Below are positions 33,758-45,570 of a stretch of DNA of 64,000 bases, in pieces. Made by a program: the position numbers and the translations under genes. Position 1 is the stretch's first letter; each line of letters starts with the position of its first letter. Under the pieces are notes generated by a model. It did no database searches. It saw nothing but the letters and a program-made list of their open reading frames with translations, and was not told the DNA's origin. Source of the stretch: Terebella lapidaria (Eukaryota > Annelida > Polychaeta > Terebellida > Terebellidae); the NCBI GenBank assembly GCA_949152475.1, contig OX424555.1, positions 16,262,868 through 16,326,867 of the forward strand, read 5' to 3'.

Positions 33758-36700
33758 CTAGCGGCGGATGAGCCTCATTGTGTAGGACACCTGGGACCAG
33801 GGCTCGCGACAGCAGCGTCTGTTGATGACGCGGCGGGCGCTCTCGTTGCCCGTGATGCCCCACACCTTGTTCGTGTAGCCAGACAAGTCAAAGCCGTCCC
33901 CGCGGATGTAGATGTCCAGGTCGTAGCCGTTGTACATCCAGGAGCCGAAGCGGAAGGGACACTCCCACGTGGCGTTGGGCATGCGCGGCCGTATGCCGTG
34001 CCTACAGTTTCAAAACTTTCGGAGCGCGCAGTGACACTCCCACTGCGCGCCCCTAGAGTATCAGAGCGCGCAGTGAAATCTCGGAGCGTGCTGGGACATT
34101 TGGGAGCGCGCAGTGAGAACTGGAAACACTCCCACTGCGCAGAGCGCGCAGTGAAATCTCGGAGCGTGCTGGGACATTTGGGAGCGCGCAGTGAGAACTG
34201 GAAACACTCCCACTGCGCGCTCCGAGAGTCTCAGAGCGCGCAGTGAAATCTCATAGCGTGCTGGGACATTTGGGAGCGCGCAGTGAGAACTCTCAGACCG
34301 TGCTGGTGAATCTTGGATTTCACTGCGCGCTCCCAGACTTCCTGACACGCTCCGAGATTTCACTGCGCGCTCCCAGATAATTTCACACGCTCTCACATGT
34401 CGCTGCGCACTCCCAGACTTACCAACACGCTCTGAGATTTCACTGCGCGCTCCCAGATTCACCAGCACACTCTGACAGTTCTCACTGCGCGCTCCCAAAT
34501 GTCCCAGCACGCTCGGAGATTTCACTGCGCGCTCTGAGACTCTCGGAGCGCGCAGTGGGAGTGTCACTGCGCGCTCCGAAAGATTTGAAACTGTCGGCAC
34601 GGCATACGGCCGGTGGCAGTGGACGGCAAGCCACATCGGGACCACGCGCTGGACCTTACCGTCCTGACTGATCGTCACCTTGGCGTGGTCGTCCATCCGG
34701 ATCTTTGGGTCCAGACTGCGAGGATAGGAGAGGGAGGGGGGGGGGGTGAACGGTACTGTAAGATTCGTGTATGTGCTCGATCCAATGTTCCAATATATTG
34801 AGCATATATTGATCACACTAAAAGCGAGTGGAACAAAGTTAACATTCAATATGTACGAGATTTGATATAAGACCTACAAAGTATATCACTCGAGAAGAAA
34901 ATGCATGTTCGGACTGATCAGCAGCGTGATTTTCTGAACTCAGACTGCTGGAGTAGGATGGATATCATTGAACAAGTACGTCATGAAAATACGTTTCGAA
35001 ACAAAGCGGGAACACATCCGTAAGATTTTCTTCACTATCCGTATCAGTCTTCGATTAATTCAAGAGCATATTAAGCATTGTCCGCTTAATTACGCCCGTT
35101 GTCAGTTTTTTAGTGTCTGCAGATAAGGTGAAATTGTACTCTATCACATGATAAACACTTATTTCGTAGGCCTTGCCACTAGATTCCACCATGTTCACAA
35201 CTGACACTCAAGTCTCCACTTGTGCAGACCCAGGTGTTTTGCTCCAGATGAGCTTATCCGAGAAGTACTAGTATTTAACGTTTAGAATCTTTCATTGCTC
35301 ATATTTCAACTCACACTTCAACATTCATTACCATTAGGCGTACACCACAAACGGTTCAGTCTGGAACTGAAAGGGATTTACTAGTATAGCCTGGCGCTGT
35401 GCACGTGTTCTAACGTTACATATATTGTGGGTTTCGATGCACGTGTTTTTATCCGAATCCGGAAAAGTCGATCCGGGGCCTAATTTCCCGGACGACAATG
35501 TGAATGCTTTCAAATGAGCGAGAATTATTTTATCTGATGGGAATACGGGTGACGAAAATCGGGACATTGCATATATGTCTCCCCGACTCAAGGCTATCGC
35601 ATGGTAGATTGATAAATTGATACTTATGCTATACAAAATAGGCAGGAAATAAGTTACTGTGTTAGGTTACGACAAGACAGACGTTCAACCTCAGCTTCAG
35701 CTATCTATCACATTCACAGCCAATCAGAATTGCTTAGTTCGAATGGATACAGTCTACATATTATCTCAAACGGGAAACAAGTCAGGAAATGAATTACCTG
35801 TTGTATAACTTGATATCCGGCGTCCAGATTCTGTGCGGAGACATGATTATTCTGTTCTGTGGGTACTGTCCAGGTTTCCAGGCTAACCTCGGGTCGTACC
35901 ATTCCTGTTTTCCAGGTAATTAAAACTAATATACGAGTGTATACAATATTGTTGATAACTCAGACTATCACGTGAATGAATTTAATGTAAATGGTGATAG
36001 AGGAAAAATTAGCCCAAGGTCTAAGAGAGGTTACCGGACAAAATACATTTTAGATATTAGCCTTTTGCCCAGTGATCTTGAAAATAAAAACCATAAATGA
36101 ATTCAAGGCCTTGAAATATTCAACAAACATATCATTTCTAGTATGTCCACAATAGATTCCTAAGCTGTAAAGTTCATAATAAGTGAGATATTAGCCATTC
36201 TGTGATGTGTCCTCGAAAATGAGGTCAAAGCTCAAGTTCAAGGTCATGAAAATTTTCAGCATATATCATTTCCTCTATATTCGCAAACATTCCTAAGCTG
36301 TAAAGTTGATGATAACCGAGATATTAGCAATTTTGTTCTCTGACCTTGAAAATGGGATCATAGGTCAAATTCTAGATACCGAAATATTCAGCATACATCA
36401 TTTCCTATATGTTCACTATGGACTCCTAAGCTGTAAATTCAATAATAAGTGAGATATAAGCCATTTTGTCCTGTGACCTTGAAAATAAGGTGACTGACCT
36501 TGAAATTTAGGTAAAAGGTCAAATTCAAGGTCGTGAGAATATTCAGAATATATCATTTCCTATACTATATGTTCACAATTGATTCCTAAGCTGTAAAGTC
36601 GATAATAAGCAAGTCAAGATATTAGCCATTTTTGTCCTGTAGCCTTGAAAATGAGGTCAAATGTCAAATTCAAGGTCACGAGAATATTCGGTATATATCA

Positions 36701-38672
36701 TTTCCTATATGTTCACAATTGATTCCTAAGCTGTAAAGTCGAGAATAAGCGAGATATTAGCCATTTTGTCCTTTGACCTTGAAACTGAGGTCAACGGTCA
36801 AATTCAAGGTCACGAGAATATTCAGCATATATCATTTCCTATATGTTCACAATTGATTCCTAAGCTGTAAAGTCGATAATAAGCATGAGATAATAGCCAT
36901 TTTGTCATGTGACCTTGAAAATGAGGTCAAAGGTCAAATTCAAGGTCACGAGAATATTCAGCATATGTGACTTCCTATACATCCACAATTGATTCCTAGT
37001 CTCTAATCTCAATATTAAGTGAGATATTAGGCATAATGTGTCCCATTATAAAGCATAGGAGAATTTAACATGGGAACGTCCCATTTGGGCCGAGTTTGGG
37101 CCCAAAATGGCCCACTTCGAGCGATTCAAGGGCAACGAAACTTATACATGTCACAGGGGTACATATGAGGAGTGTTATGCGTCAAAAAGAAAAAAAGTTA
37201 CCGAACAGAATTTGAGAAAACAACCGTCAAAGTCCAAAATTGACCGTTTTTCATCAAAAATGGCCGCCATTTTGAAATAATTGCGAAAATAAAAAAAATA
37301 AAAAATACCTCCTTCTTGAAATATTTTTAGGCATTTTTGTGCAAAATTTCAGAAAGATTCGACCGTAAACTTTAAAGATATAATTGTCTACGGACGGACG
37401 ACGGACGCAACGCCATGCCAATAGGTTATCGGACCAAAGGGTCGGTAACCTAAAAACAAATGGAGATGCAATTATAATACTCATAGAAAATGCGTTGCCT
37501 ATCGCTCACCATGTAGAGCCAGACGCCGGCTTTGATGGACGCCTCGAGTGTCCCCTCGTTCATGCTGATGATGTCGTTCAGCATGACGTTCAGGGTTACT
37601 ACGGTAACGTTACCGCCCTCAGTGGGACGCTTAGTGGCGTCATAACCACTCATCAGCTGCATACTCAGGCGCTTGGACCTCTACAAATAGCAACAAGAAA
37701 ATGCAGCTAACTGCGGGGGACGACATTAGAGCTCGAGCACATCATCAGCACCACGACAGTATATTATGATGAAAAACATAGGCCTACTTCATTCATATCC
37801 CTAATAAGTAAAAATTTATTTTGAACTCAATGTAACAGATAGATCTACGCCTACTAAAATGGTATTTCATTTAAAAATAAAATAAAAAAAATATTGAAAA
37901 CCATGAGAAATATCTGCATCTGATATCATGATACATATGCCTACTGGGCGAATTGAAAGGCCAGTTTAAAATAAAAATTCGCATCCCCGCATGGAACACC
38001 TTAATTGTCATGTGATACAATACGTCAAATTACGGTAAATTTAGCCGTGGCGTCGCAGACGTATCATCGTGTTTACTTCATCATAGCGCCAGAGAATGTC
38101 ACACGCAAGATGATGTATGCATGCACGTATTGCTGCACAGAAAATTGTGTGTTCCATAATATGCGTCATTGCGGTAAAATTTGCTTTGCATTCTGGGAAC
38201 GTCAATTTCCATCGGCTCCGCCATTTTGGACGTTTTTGGATAATTTGAGGATCTTACGTTATTTTCTCAATCCTAACACATCGATTTATGCATTATACAT
38301 CTGTGGAATATTGGAAGTTTGCCATCAATTCGACAGATTTTATGTCAAAGACGAAGAAAATCCTCATTTGGAGTAGGTGTCTGAAGGTTTACCTGCCAAA
38401 ACGGGCGTCGATAGTTTGGCATGAAACCTCCATGAAAAAGTCAGCACATAGACATGTAGAGGGTTGGGGGCTTCGCCCCCAACGCTCTAATGTCAAAAAT
38501 GCAACAGATGAAGTATTTAATCATTATCACGTGTGAAGTAGGCTGGCCAGAATAATAGAATCATTTTTAATGCATTAATTTCACATACCTTTGTTTTGAG
38601 CTTTGCCGCCAATATATATAGTGGCAAGGATACAAGCAGCAGAAGTCTCAAGAGTGAGAATACTTTAGCCAT
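33758..38672 (-). CDS. Acetylcholine-binding-protein-like secreted Cys-loop ligand-binding domain
   Basis: Five minus-strand exons join in phase to 237 codons: 38672-38589 (signal peptide MAKVFSLLRLLLLVSLPLY), 37680-37510, 35904-35798, 34715-34608 and 34001-33758. Nicotinic-receptor landmarks appear in order: MQLMSGYDATKRP (N-terminal helix), VWLYM then EWYDPRLAW (loop D), HRIWTPDIKLYN (loop A with its Tyr), AKVTISQDGKV, the first Cys of the Cys-loop in WLAVHC and the second in NATWEC, FGSWMYNGYDL (loop B Trp), and vicinal Cys in RRCCREPW (loop C). A TAG follows SYTMRLIRR, exactly where a receptor would enter M1, so no pore is encoded. Known molluscan AChBPs are about 230-residue precursors of this plan. 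The loop C tyrosines are replaced (R before CC, W after), so ligand preference may differ. The fourth intron is unusual (next entry). Confidence 0.85.
33985..34613. repeat. Inverted-repeat minisatellite (foldback) in the Cys-loop intron
   Basis: About 630 bp built from units such as GAGCGCGCAGTGAAATCTC, GGAGCGTGCTGGGACATTT and GGAGCGCGCAGTGAGAAC. The left half runs in one orientation and the right half in the reverse complement, with the switch near 34300. The outermost arms also mirror: CGGCCGTATGCCGTGCC at 33987 and GGCACGGCATACGGCCG at 34595. Within the receptor-like gene, the arm supplies a donor (GTATGC at 34607) and an acceptor (CTGTAG ending 34002) that keep the frame. Confidence 0.9.
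36090..37040. repeat. Tandem repeat of about 125-135 bp in intron 2 of the AChBP-like gene
   Basis: About seven copies of a unit containing ATCATTTCCTATATGTTCAC, GATTCCTAAGCTGTAAAG, GAGATATTAGCCATTTTGTC, TGACCTTGAAAATGAGG and GTCAAATTCAAGGTCACGAG. Conservation is highest at 36530-36960. Each unit carries converging TGACCTTG and CAAGGTCA half sites. Confidence 0.92.
37990..38540. other. Intron 1 of the AChBP-like gene, with a small hairpin
   Basis: Includes a perfect 8-bp-arm hairpin, GTTGGGGG-CTTCG-CCCCCAAC, at about 38464-38484. Plus-strand frames here are short and unsupported. Confidence 0.5.
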
Positions 38673-40230
38673 GTCTGTGATATCCGTGAAAACACCACCA
38701 ATTTATAGAGTAATTAATACAACGATACTCAGCAATTAATTTTTGGTCTGTGACGTACACACAATCATCGTCCGTACGTTCCGATGAACATGGTGCTCAT
38801 ATTTTTGGTGTCCAAACACTGTTTAATTAGATCCAAGCAGATAGCAGTTGGTTCCAAATTTGATGAAGTTTCACTAGATTTGAAAAAATGATTTTTACAT
38901 AGGTCCCGCCATGTGTACTTGTGTTCTACAATATCCGCAAACATGTAACATCACGCTTGGCCAAATAGTCCCGGCAATGTGCGGAGTTCTGCCTCAGAGA
39001 AAATAAACAAAGTAAGGTAAACCACTGAGAGTTACAGCCCCGGTCATCCATTAACTCGGTGCGCAATTTCAACGGAAACTGTACCGGGTGCTCAAAAACT
39101 TTTGACTGATTTCAACCATCGGGAAAACATCCTGTAAATCTTTCCTCTTTACGTTTGTATTTCTTGCAATATATGTTTCCATGCGTAGCTTGTTTAGTCT
39201 GCTTCCAACAATGGCCAAGTGATTATACCCCGCAATCCTGTAAACTACAGTTTAACCATTTCTATTGGCTAATACCCATGTAACTTCCAATACAATTATA
39301 CCTAAGAGATGCGGACGTGAGTGGACCCAATCTCTCGCAATAATCGCGTTAAATGGTCCAGGCCTGGTTGGTTCACCTGAGACCAGGGCCTATGTCTGGG
39401 CAGCCAGGGTCGGAGAACACAGCCCTCAGTCTTAGCCAGTCGTGTACGGTAATTACTGCTCATCCATCCATCAACTCCGCACATGTGTTCAAAGGGAAAT
39501 CCTTTCTTCCACCTATGTACTAGGGAATAGATATTTATCGATGACGACGGTGGGTGTCTCGTCCAGTTATGTTCAGTATATATACTCACGACTGAGTGTA
39601 TATATTGTTTTGTATGTTTGTGTTGTTGTATTTTCATATTGATGCCCGCTGCGGCCTGGGGTGGGGGAAATGACAGGGGAAATTCATGACAGGCGCGGCG
39701 CTGATCCATGATCGCTACATCCCTAACTTCTTCTAACATGCAATTTGATTTGTATTGCCCCATGGCGGACATTCGGTTGGTAATTTGCCAGTCCAAGAAG
39801 GTCCGTGTTTACCGAAACTTGTCAGCTTTGATCACCCAAGCGAGTGTTTTCTCAAGAACAATTCACAAGATTGATTCCTCCCAGAGCACCGGATATGTGC
39901 CAGAAGGTGATGTAAAAAAGTAGATAAACAAACCTAAAACGTGTAATACATTTAGTTACTTTATAGCATGAACGTTTCCTTTCCAAATTTAGTGGACTGT
40001 GAAGCAGAATATAGAGTGGGAGTTATATTAACTACCATTGAGAACATACGTTCTCGAAGTTTTAAAATGATGAGACATGAATACATGTCCTAACTGCAAT
40101 GCGCATTGATTAAATGTAGTTAGCCTAATGCACAGAGTGAAAAAATACGCAATCATGCTCATGCGTATCTTATCAATCATTGTTATGAAAATCATCCATA
40201 CAAATACGACGGCCATCGATCGCAAACGAG
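38673..40230. other. Upstream region of the AChBP-like gene; no further gene seen
   Basis: The 164-codon minus frame at 39302-39796 has no recognisable motif and I do not call it. No promoter element is convincing. Confidence 0.45.
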
Positions 40231-40231
40231 A

Positions 40232-40812
40232 GTCTATACTCTGATTTTTCTAACTTGTTTACACCAGTTTTTGACGATATCTTTGCGATGCTAAATGGTA
40301 TCGTTCTATAACTTGGCATACTTCACTTCGAAGACAAACGGCAATTTTGTACCAAATTTCAGACTTCCATCGCAATAATTGAAGAAGTTGGCAATTCACC
40401 GCAATGTTAAATTTCAGCCGAAAACGGGATCTCGAGAATCTGAGCTTATTCGAGGATTTGATCCTGTTAACATCTATCATGAATCGGAGTATTGTTGTAA
40501 TTTTAGACCAGAAGACACATTGGGTGTGTAATCTACACATACATGTTGATTTTGAAAGATTATTCCACTACAAAACTGAGCAAATGCACAAAATTGTGTG
40601 CGGACCCAGAAATCAAATGACATCGCTAAATTTAACATTGAGGTAGATTGCCATCTTTTTCAATTTTCGGGATAGAAGTCTCAAATTTGTTAGGGAATTG
40701 CCGCTTGACTGTCAGGTGAAGTATGCCAAGTTATAGAACGATAGCATTTAGCATCGCGAAAATATCAGTGAAAAACTGTGTAAACGAGTTAGAAAAATCA
40801 GAGTATACAGGT
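40232..40812. mobile_element. Foldback element with long imperfect arms
   Basis: The left arm (about 40232-40420: TATACTCTGATTTTTCTAAC, GATGCTAAATGGTATCGTTC, TATAACTTGGCATACTTCAC) is mirrored by the right arm (about 40635-40812: GTGAAGTATGCCAAGTTATA, GAACGATAGCATTTAGCATC, GTTAGAAAAATCAGAGTATA). Arms are about 180 bp with a spacer of about 215 bp. No transposase ORF; an open frame in the spacer (40404-40646) is unrecognised. Confidence 0.85.
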
Positions 40813-41013
40813 GTGGAACTTTTTGTGTGTGGAGCTGATCGTAAGCTGCATTCGAGGCAGGTGGACAGTGCAAACTTTTCACTGCAGCCACAATTTTTTC
40901 GAAATATGACCGTTTCACATGAATTCACATACATTTTCGTATAATTTCACGGGAAACTGTTCAAGTGCAGTGATGCAGAAATAACAAGTACAAAATATCG
41001 ACAAATAGGCATT

Positions 41014-41226
41014 CTAATTCATAGTTCCGACGACATAGCAACAGGCCACGTCCCCTCGGCAATCGCGGGAAAAGTCCCACGAAATACCACAGTTTTGTCC
41101 CATGGCCCGGTTTCTTTGTGGGACTTGATACGCACCACTGCGTTATGGAGTAATATTTGGCATTCTTTGATTGGCTAGTGACTATGGAAGTGGAGAGTTT
41201 TATGTATCATCGGAACTATGAATTGA
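41014..41226. mobile_element. MITE-like element, about 210 bp
   Basis: Terminal inverted repeats: TAATTCATAGTTCCGACGA on the left, TCATCGGAACTATGAATTG on the right, about 17 bp with one mismatch. The interior contains GTCCCACGAAA and TTTCTTTGTGGGAC, a second inverted pair. It has no coding capacity. Confidence 0.75.
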
Positions 41227-43191
41227 TTGTGACCCTTTTATTTATGTAACACGTTCCTGTGCAGTGATATAAAAATATAAGAAAATACGTTCGATTCGAT
41301 TGCTTGTAAATTCGGTGGAAATGAATGATCACATTGGTAAATACCTAAATTGGAATCATGACTGTTGTTCTATGAACAAATTCAACCTCGACATGTCATT
41401 TAACTGAAAATTATTTCAAAACATTCGATTGGGCCCTATCTTAGACATTCTGCAAGTGGGTCCTTCTTGTGAACGGCACTCCAATCCTTGTTTACGTCAA
41501 TCCCATCACACCCCCCCCCCCCCCCTCCCATCACCGGGGACTTAATATCAGCATTTCGACAAATACTACTACAGCATCAAGGAAATATACATTTGTTTGC
41601 ATATATTTGACGACAAATAATCTATACATCCTCCAAAATCCAGTCGATTGGCCCTGAATTATTAGAATACCCCGACGTGTATGAAAATTTCACAGTCACT
41701 TGATCTTCCGACCGGTATACATACTATTATTTTGTTGTTTCAGGACCTTTTACAACACTGGTACATAAATTATTATGGAATTGTTGATACACAGTTTCCT
41801 AATATTACTTTCTATTTTATAGGCCTTATCCTGCGCCCCTTGAATGTTGATGTGGGGAAATGCAAATGCGGTCATGTCCGCTGATGACGGAGCCGACTAC
41901 CCTTGGATTGGATATGTTGATACAACAGCTAACAAAGTTAACTGTCGCTTCACTGGGAGAAAAAGAAGGGAAAAATTGGGTTGAGCTCCATGCGCGTGAC
42001 AATATATCAATGGGAGATATGCAGGCAAAATTTGCCTGGGACACAACAACAGCACCCTCTTTGTCGAGTGAGAATTTCTTTTTGATCTGTAGACTCTTAA
42101 TATTGTACTAGTTTTATTTCCGATTCTAGTTTTCCAAATATACTATTTTAATACTGATAAGATTATATACCCAACTGATTTATTTTATTGAAGCAAAACG
42201 AGCACAAGGAATATTCGTATACTCATTCCCAGCTGTGAATTTCTACCATAGAAATTTGTGAGCTAGAAGAACCAGTCATATATTACTAGTACTGTTTGTA
42301 CTTTTTGCATTGTACGTCATAGTTTTGTATTGCAATAATCTGCGTGGTTAGGAAATGTAATGATTTTGTTAAAAATTATCTTCAACATCCTGCAAATTGT
42401 GTGATTTTCAAGATATATTAAATTTGTCAGATCCGAACACATACAAATGTGTCACATTCATGCATGTCTGTGTAGAAAATATATGGTGTATGACATAAAT
42501 GATTCAATTCAATCACACCTCGACACTGAAAATGCATCTTGAATCCATTGATTTTAAAATGGGCCCAACTTGGTGAATCAGAGAACCGCCAATTTTAAGC
42601 AGACACTGTTATTTGCGCAAAAATGAATATATACCAATGTGAGCATTCATTTCAACAAAAATATTCTCGTGAAAACCTAACAAGTTTTAAAACACTTCAA
42701 ACAACAAGGAATTACAAGTAGTAACAACACTTGAAACGACAAATTGCTATGATCACAACATAGGTAACTCGACAACTGTTCGTTTTCAATACTGGAGGAG
42801 GCCGTGATGAGATTGGATACAAACACAAATCCAGTAGCGCGTTCAATGTAACAAACGTTCTGGAACATACGCTAAATTATGGGTTATCAATGACTAGAAT
42901 CAGTGGAGATGACTCGGCAAACGTTCGCCTAACAGGCGGTCTTGAGCGCGCTACAGTCTGACATGGATCGCGTCAAGTCCTCACACCTCTGCCTGGAAAA
43001 GCTGTGGCGGATGTGGAGACCCCCGTCGTTGAGTTTCGAGTAAAAGTTGAATTGATTCGTGGTACTTGCAAACACCCACTTCCGGTCTTCTTGACGACAG
43101 TAGATATTGAATGAGATAGAATGTCATGCACCCATTTTCGTAATGAAAACAGAATTATTAATTATGTCATTTGGAGAATGCTCGACAATGG
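41227..43191. other. No supported gene; poly(C) run at about 41511-41526
   Basis: The poly(C) run sits at the upstream end of this stretch near 41.5 kb. The plus frame at 41860-42111 has mildly protein-like composition but no motif and no splice support. Confidence 0.45.
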
Positions 43192-44509
43192 TTAAATGTG
43201 ATTGGCTCCCGACTGCCGATAGATGTCCTGCGTTGCTGCGTGTACACGTCGTATCCTACTACAGCAGGCCACAGCCCTGAGTAACCTTCGCAGTTCTGTG
43301 TTGAATTCTGAGTTCCTGATCGTGTAAATGAAAGGATTAACTGTGTGATTGAATCCGACGATAGTTATCGCCATGTCAAAGATGTCCCTTCTGATGTACA
43401 GATCAGTGCCGAATGCCAGCAGGCAGGAAGAGAATCCCAAGGGGCATGTACAAGATGACAAACGCCATGGCAACTATCAAGTTGGACACGGCAAGACGAC
43501 GGTCCTCTTTCACGGATCGTCCCATGAAATATCTAGGCACGGTCGAGCGTATGTCTGCTGACTGGAGGGTCATAGACAGATGACCCTCTGGAACCATAGA
43601 TCGAGAGGATATTGATATGTTTTGCGAAAGACTTGACGAGCAATGGGGTCGAAACATATCACTTAGGTTGTCCGGGTTGGGTGGAGGTTCGGTCGTGATC
43701 CCGATAGGCACGGTTTGACACGCGCGTGCGAAGTAGGCAGTGTAGTCTGCCACCTTCTTGTTCAGTTGATGAAGCTTGATGAAGATTCTTGCGTAGCTAA
43801 CGACAGTAACAACCACGTTTAGCACATAAAGAACTACCACGTAATAGGTGGTTCGTATACCGCTTTGAACCGATACAACTGTTGAGTTATCATCATTCCT
43901 GACATCGATCAATTGAACCAATGATGCCTCGGTATTTGTTTCTGTTAAAGGAATAGGCGTTTGAAGATCCGATTCTCTGGTAATAACGATGCCACACCAA
44001 ATCATCATGAAACGTCCATGGGATGCGATTGTGATACCCATCGCGGACAGCGAGAGAATCAGAGTCATCGCGATCGTACAGACGTACATCCTTAATGGCA
44101 CGACATAGGCTGGATACAACACATTCCAACTGCGGATAACTGCAATGTTCGCGAGCACTATCATGTTGGACGATGTTGTGAAGCTCAAAATCTTGGCCAT
44201 CACACAGGAGGCACTCATCAGGGTTTGGTCCGGTGTGTCCGAGTCATATGTCGCTGTGTCCAAGAATCTTTTGACCATTAAAAACAGGCATCCGAGGAAG
44301 TCGTATGCTGCTAAGCTGACATGTAGGGAATTATCCCAAGTACGAAGACGCTCGTTTTTATAGACAATCGTCCAAACCAATGCATTTCCACACAATCCGA
44401 CAATACAACCACCAAGTTGTAGAATTGTTGAGAAAATAACGAAACTGTACATCTTGACATCAGTTGTATACGGTGTACGTGTGGTATTAACAACGTCCGT
44501 GCGCGACAC
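43192..44509 (-). CDS. Class A (rhodopsin-like) GPCR with one frameshift in TM6
   Basis: Minus strand, seven-helix layout: TM1 GGCIVGLCGNALVWTIVY (GN), TM2 HVSLAAYDFLGCLFL (LAxxD), a Cys in SASCVMAK at the start of TM3, TM3 ending NIAVIRSWNV (DRY replaced by IRSW), TM4, an ECL2 Cys in MIWCGIV, TM5 YYVVVLYVLNVVVTVV, a long third loop, TM6 NLIVAMAFVILYMPLG, and TM7 ending NHTVNPFIYTIRN (NPxxY). The first frame stops at 43403, shortly after TM6. TM7 is in another frame open over 43192-43473, so one small indel lies at about 43403-43450. The first in-frame ATG is at 44452; an upstream segment with NTT (glycosylation site) may start in another exon. Ligand unknown. The rest is clean, so this is either a recent pseudogene or a sequence error. 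Confidence 0.82.
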
Positions 44510-45437
44510 TATCGAGGCAATGTCACATCATAATCCTTTCCCTTGCAACGAACACTTGTTAGTAGGCATCGGGTACCGGGCATACTCCCTCCAGAGAAGT
44601 GCCATTACCAACGCACTGACGTCGGTAATGTTTGTGCGAGTAAGTTATAAACACTCAGCCATACTGTTAATACTTGCTGTCACCGCCTTCATCCCGATAC
44701 GGCTTGTGTCGTGGAATGACTGTGATCTTGGTTATCACCAATCAATATTTACCTGAACACCAGGTGCCTTACACAAGGGTATAAGTGTTTATTATCATAA
44801 TGTTGATGTATATTGTTGTTCTTCTTCACACAGTGTGATGTATTATATTAATAGAACACATTTCCACACCTTTGACAATGAGTGTAGACTAAATCACCCA
44901 AGGTGAAAGTGACAGTTTTGTTCAGCGATAATTAAGACGTTGTGACTGTATCATTAGGATGTGTATATTAGCCATCAACATCCCCAACATAAACTTAGGC
45001 TGATTAGTACCGTTCTATTGACGTCACCCCTGGCTCATCAACAACCTGTTATTCAATGCGAGTGTCAAGCATTACACGTGTTATAGCATATTATTACACA
45101 TCTAACTGATACTGAACCGTAACGTGCACGGTTCAACGATTCCGATATTGTCGTGTGTCACCAAACAATATCAGCCCACCCGGTCCGATATGTGCCCTGC
45201 TGGTCCGATATGAGTTCGCAATGACGTTTCTATAATAAATTGAATAACAGACCGATGCCGCGTCATACGCTCCCAGCATGCACAGTGACTTCATAATACC
45301 GAATTAGAATGTTTTCTTTCGAACAATTGACCGGAACAGATGTAATGTTATATTTGAACAAATTTCCCAACAATTAAATCTAATGGTTTCTAGTCTATTG
45401 ACTGGTAGTTAAGTTTCGATATGATGTGTAATAAGCA
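44510..45437. other. Flank of GPCR, no gene seen
   Basis: GGTCCGATATG motifs at 45180-45215 and ATAACAGACCGATGCCGCG at 45245 resemble the interior of the palindrome at 45440 and may be an older copy. Confidence 0.5.
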
Positions 45438-45439
45438 AA

Positions 45440-45569
45440 TTAATACATGGTTAATTTCATAACAGACCGGTTATCGGGACCGCGTCATAACAGACCTCGC
45501 TGCCGCTCGGTCCGTTATTTGCCACTTGGTCCCGATAACCGGTCCGTTATGAAATTAACCATGTATTAA
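45440..45569. mobile_element. Short palindromic element (hairpin MITE)
   Basis: 41-bp arms with one mismatch: TTAATACATGGTTAATTTCA, then TAACAGACCGGTTATCGGGAC on the left, and the reverse complement ending at 45569, around a 48-bp centre. It would form a near-perfect hairpin. Confidence 0.85.
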
Positions 45570-45570
45570 T

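Noticed and set aside
33539-34246. Plus-strand 235-codon open frame
   Set aside because: It is antisense to the last AChBP-like exon and runs into the foldback minisatellite; the minus strand has the conserved motifs.
34061-34849. Minus-strand 262-codon frame reading through the foldback array
   Set aside because: Only its first part is the real exon 4; the rest is periodic repeat translation with no domain.
39302-39796. Minus-strand 164-codon frame
   Set aside because: No motif, no splice or repeat support; overlaps equally open plus-strand frames.
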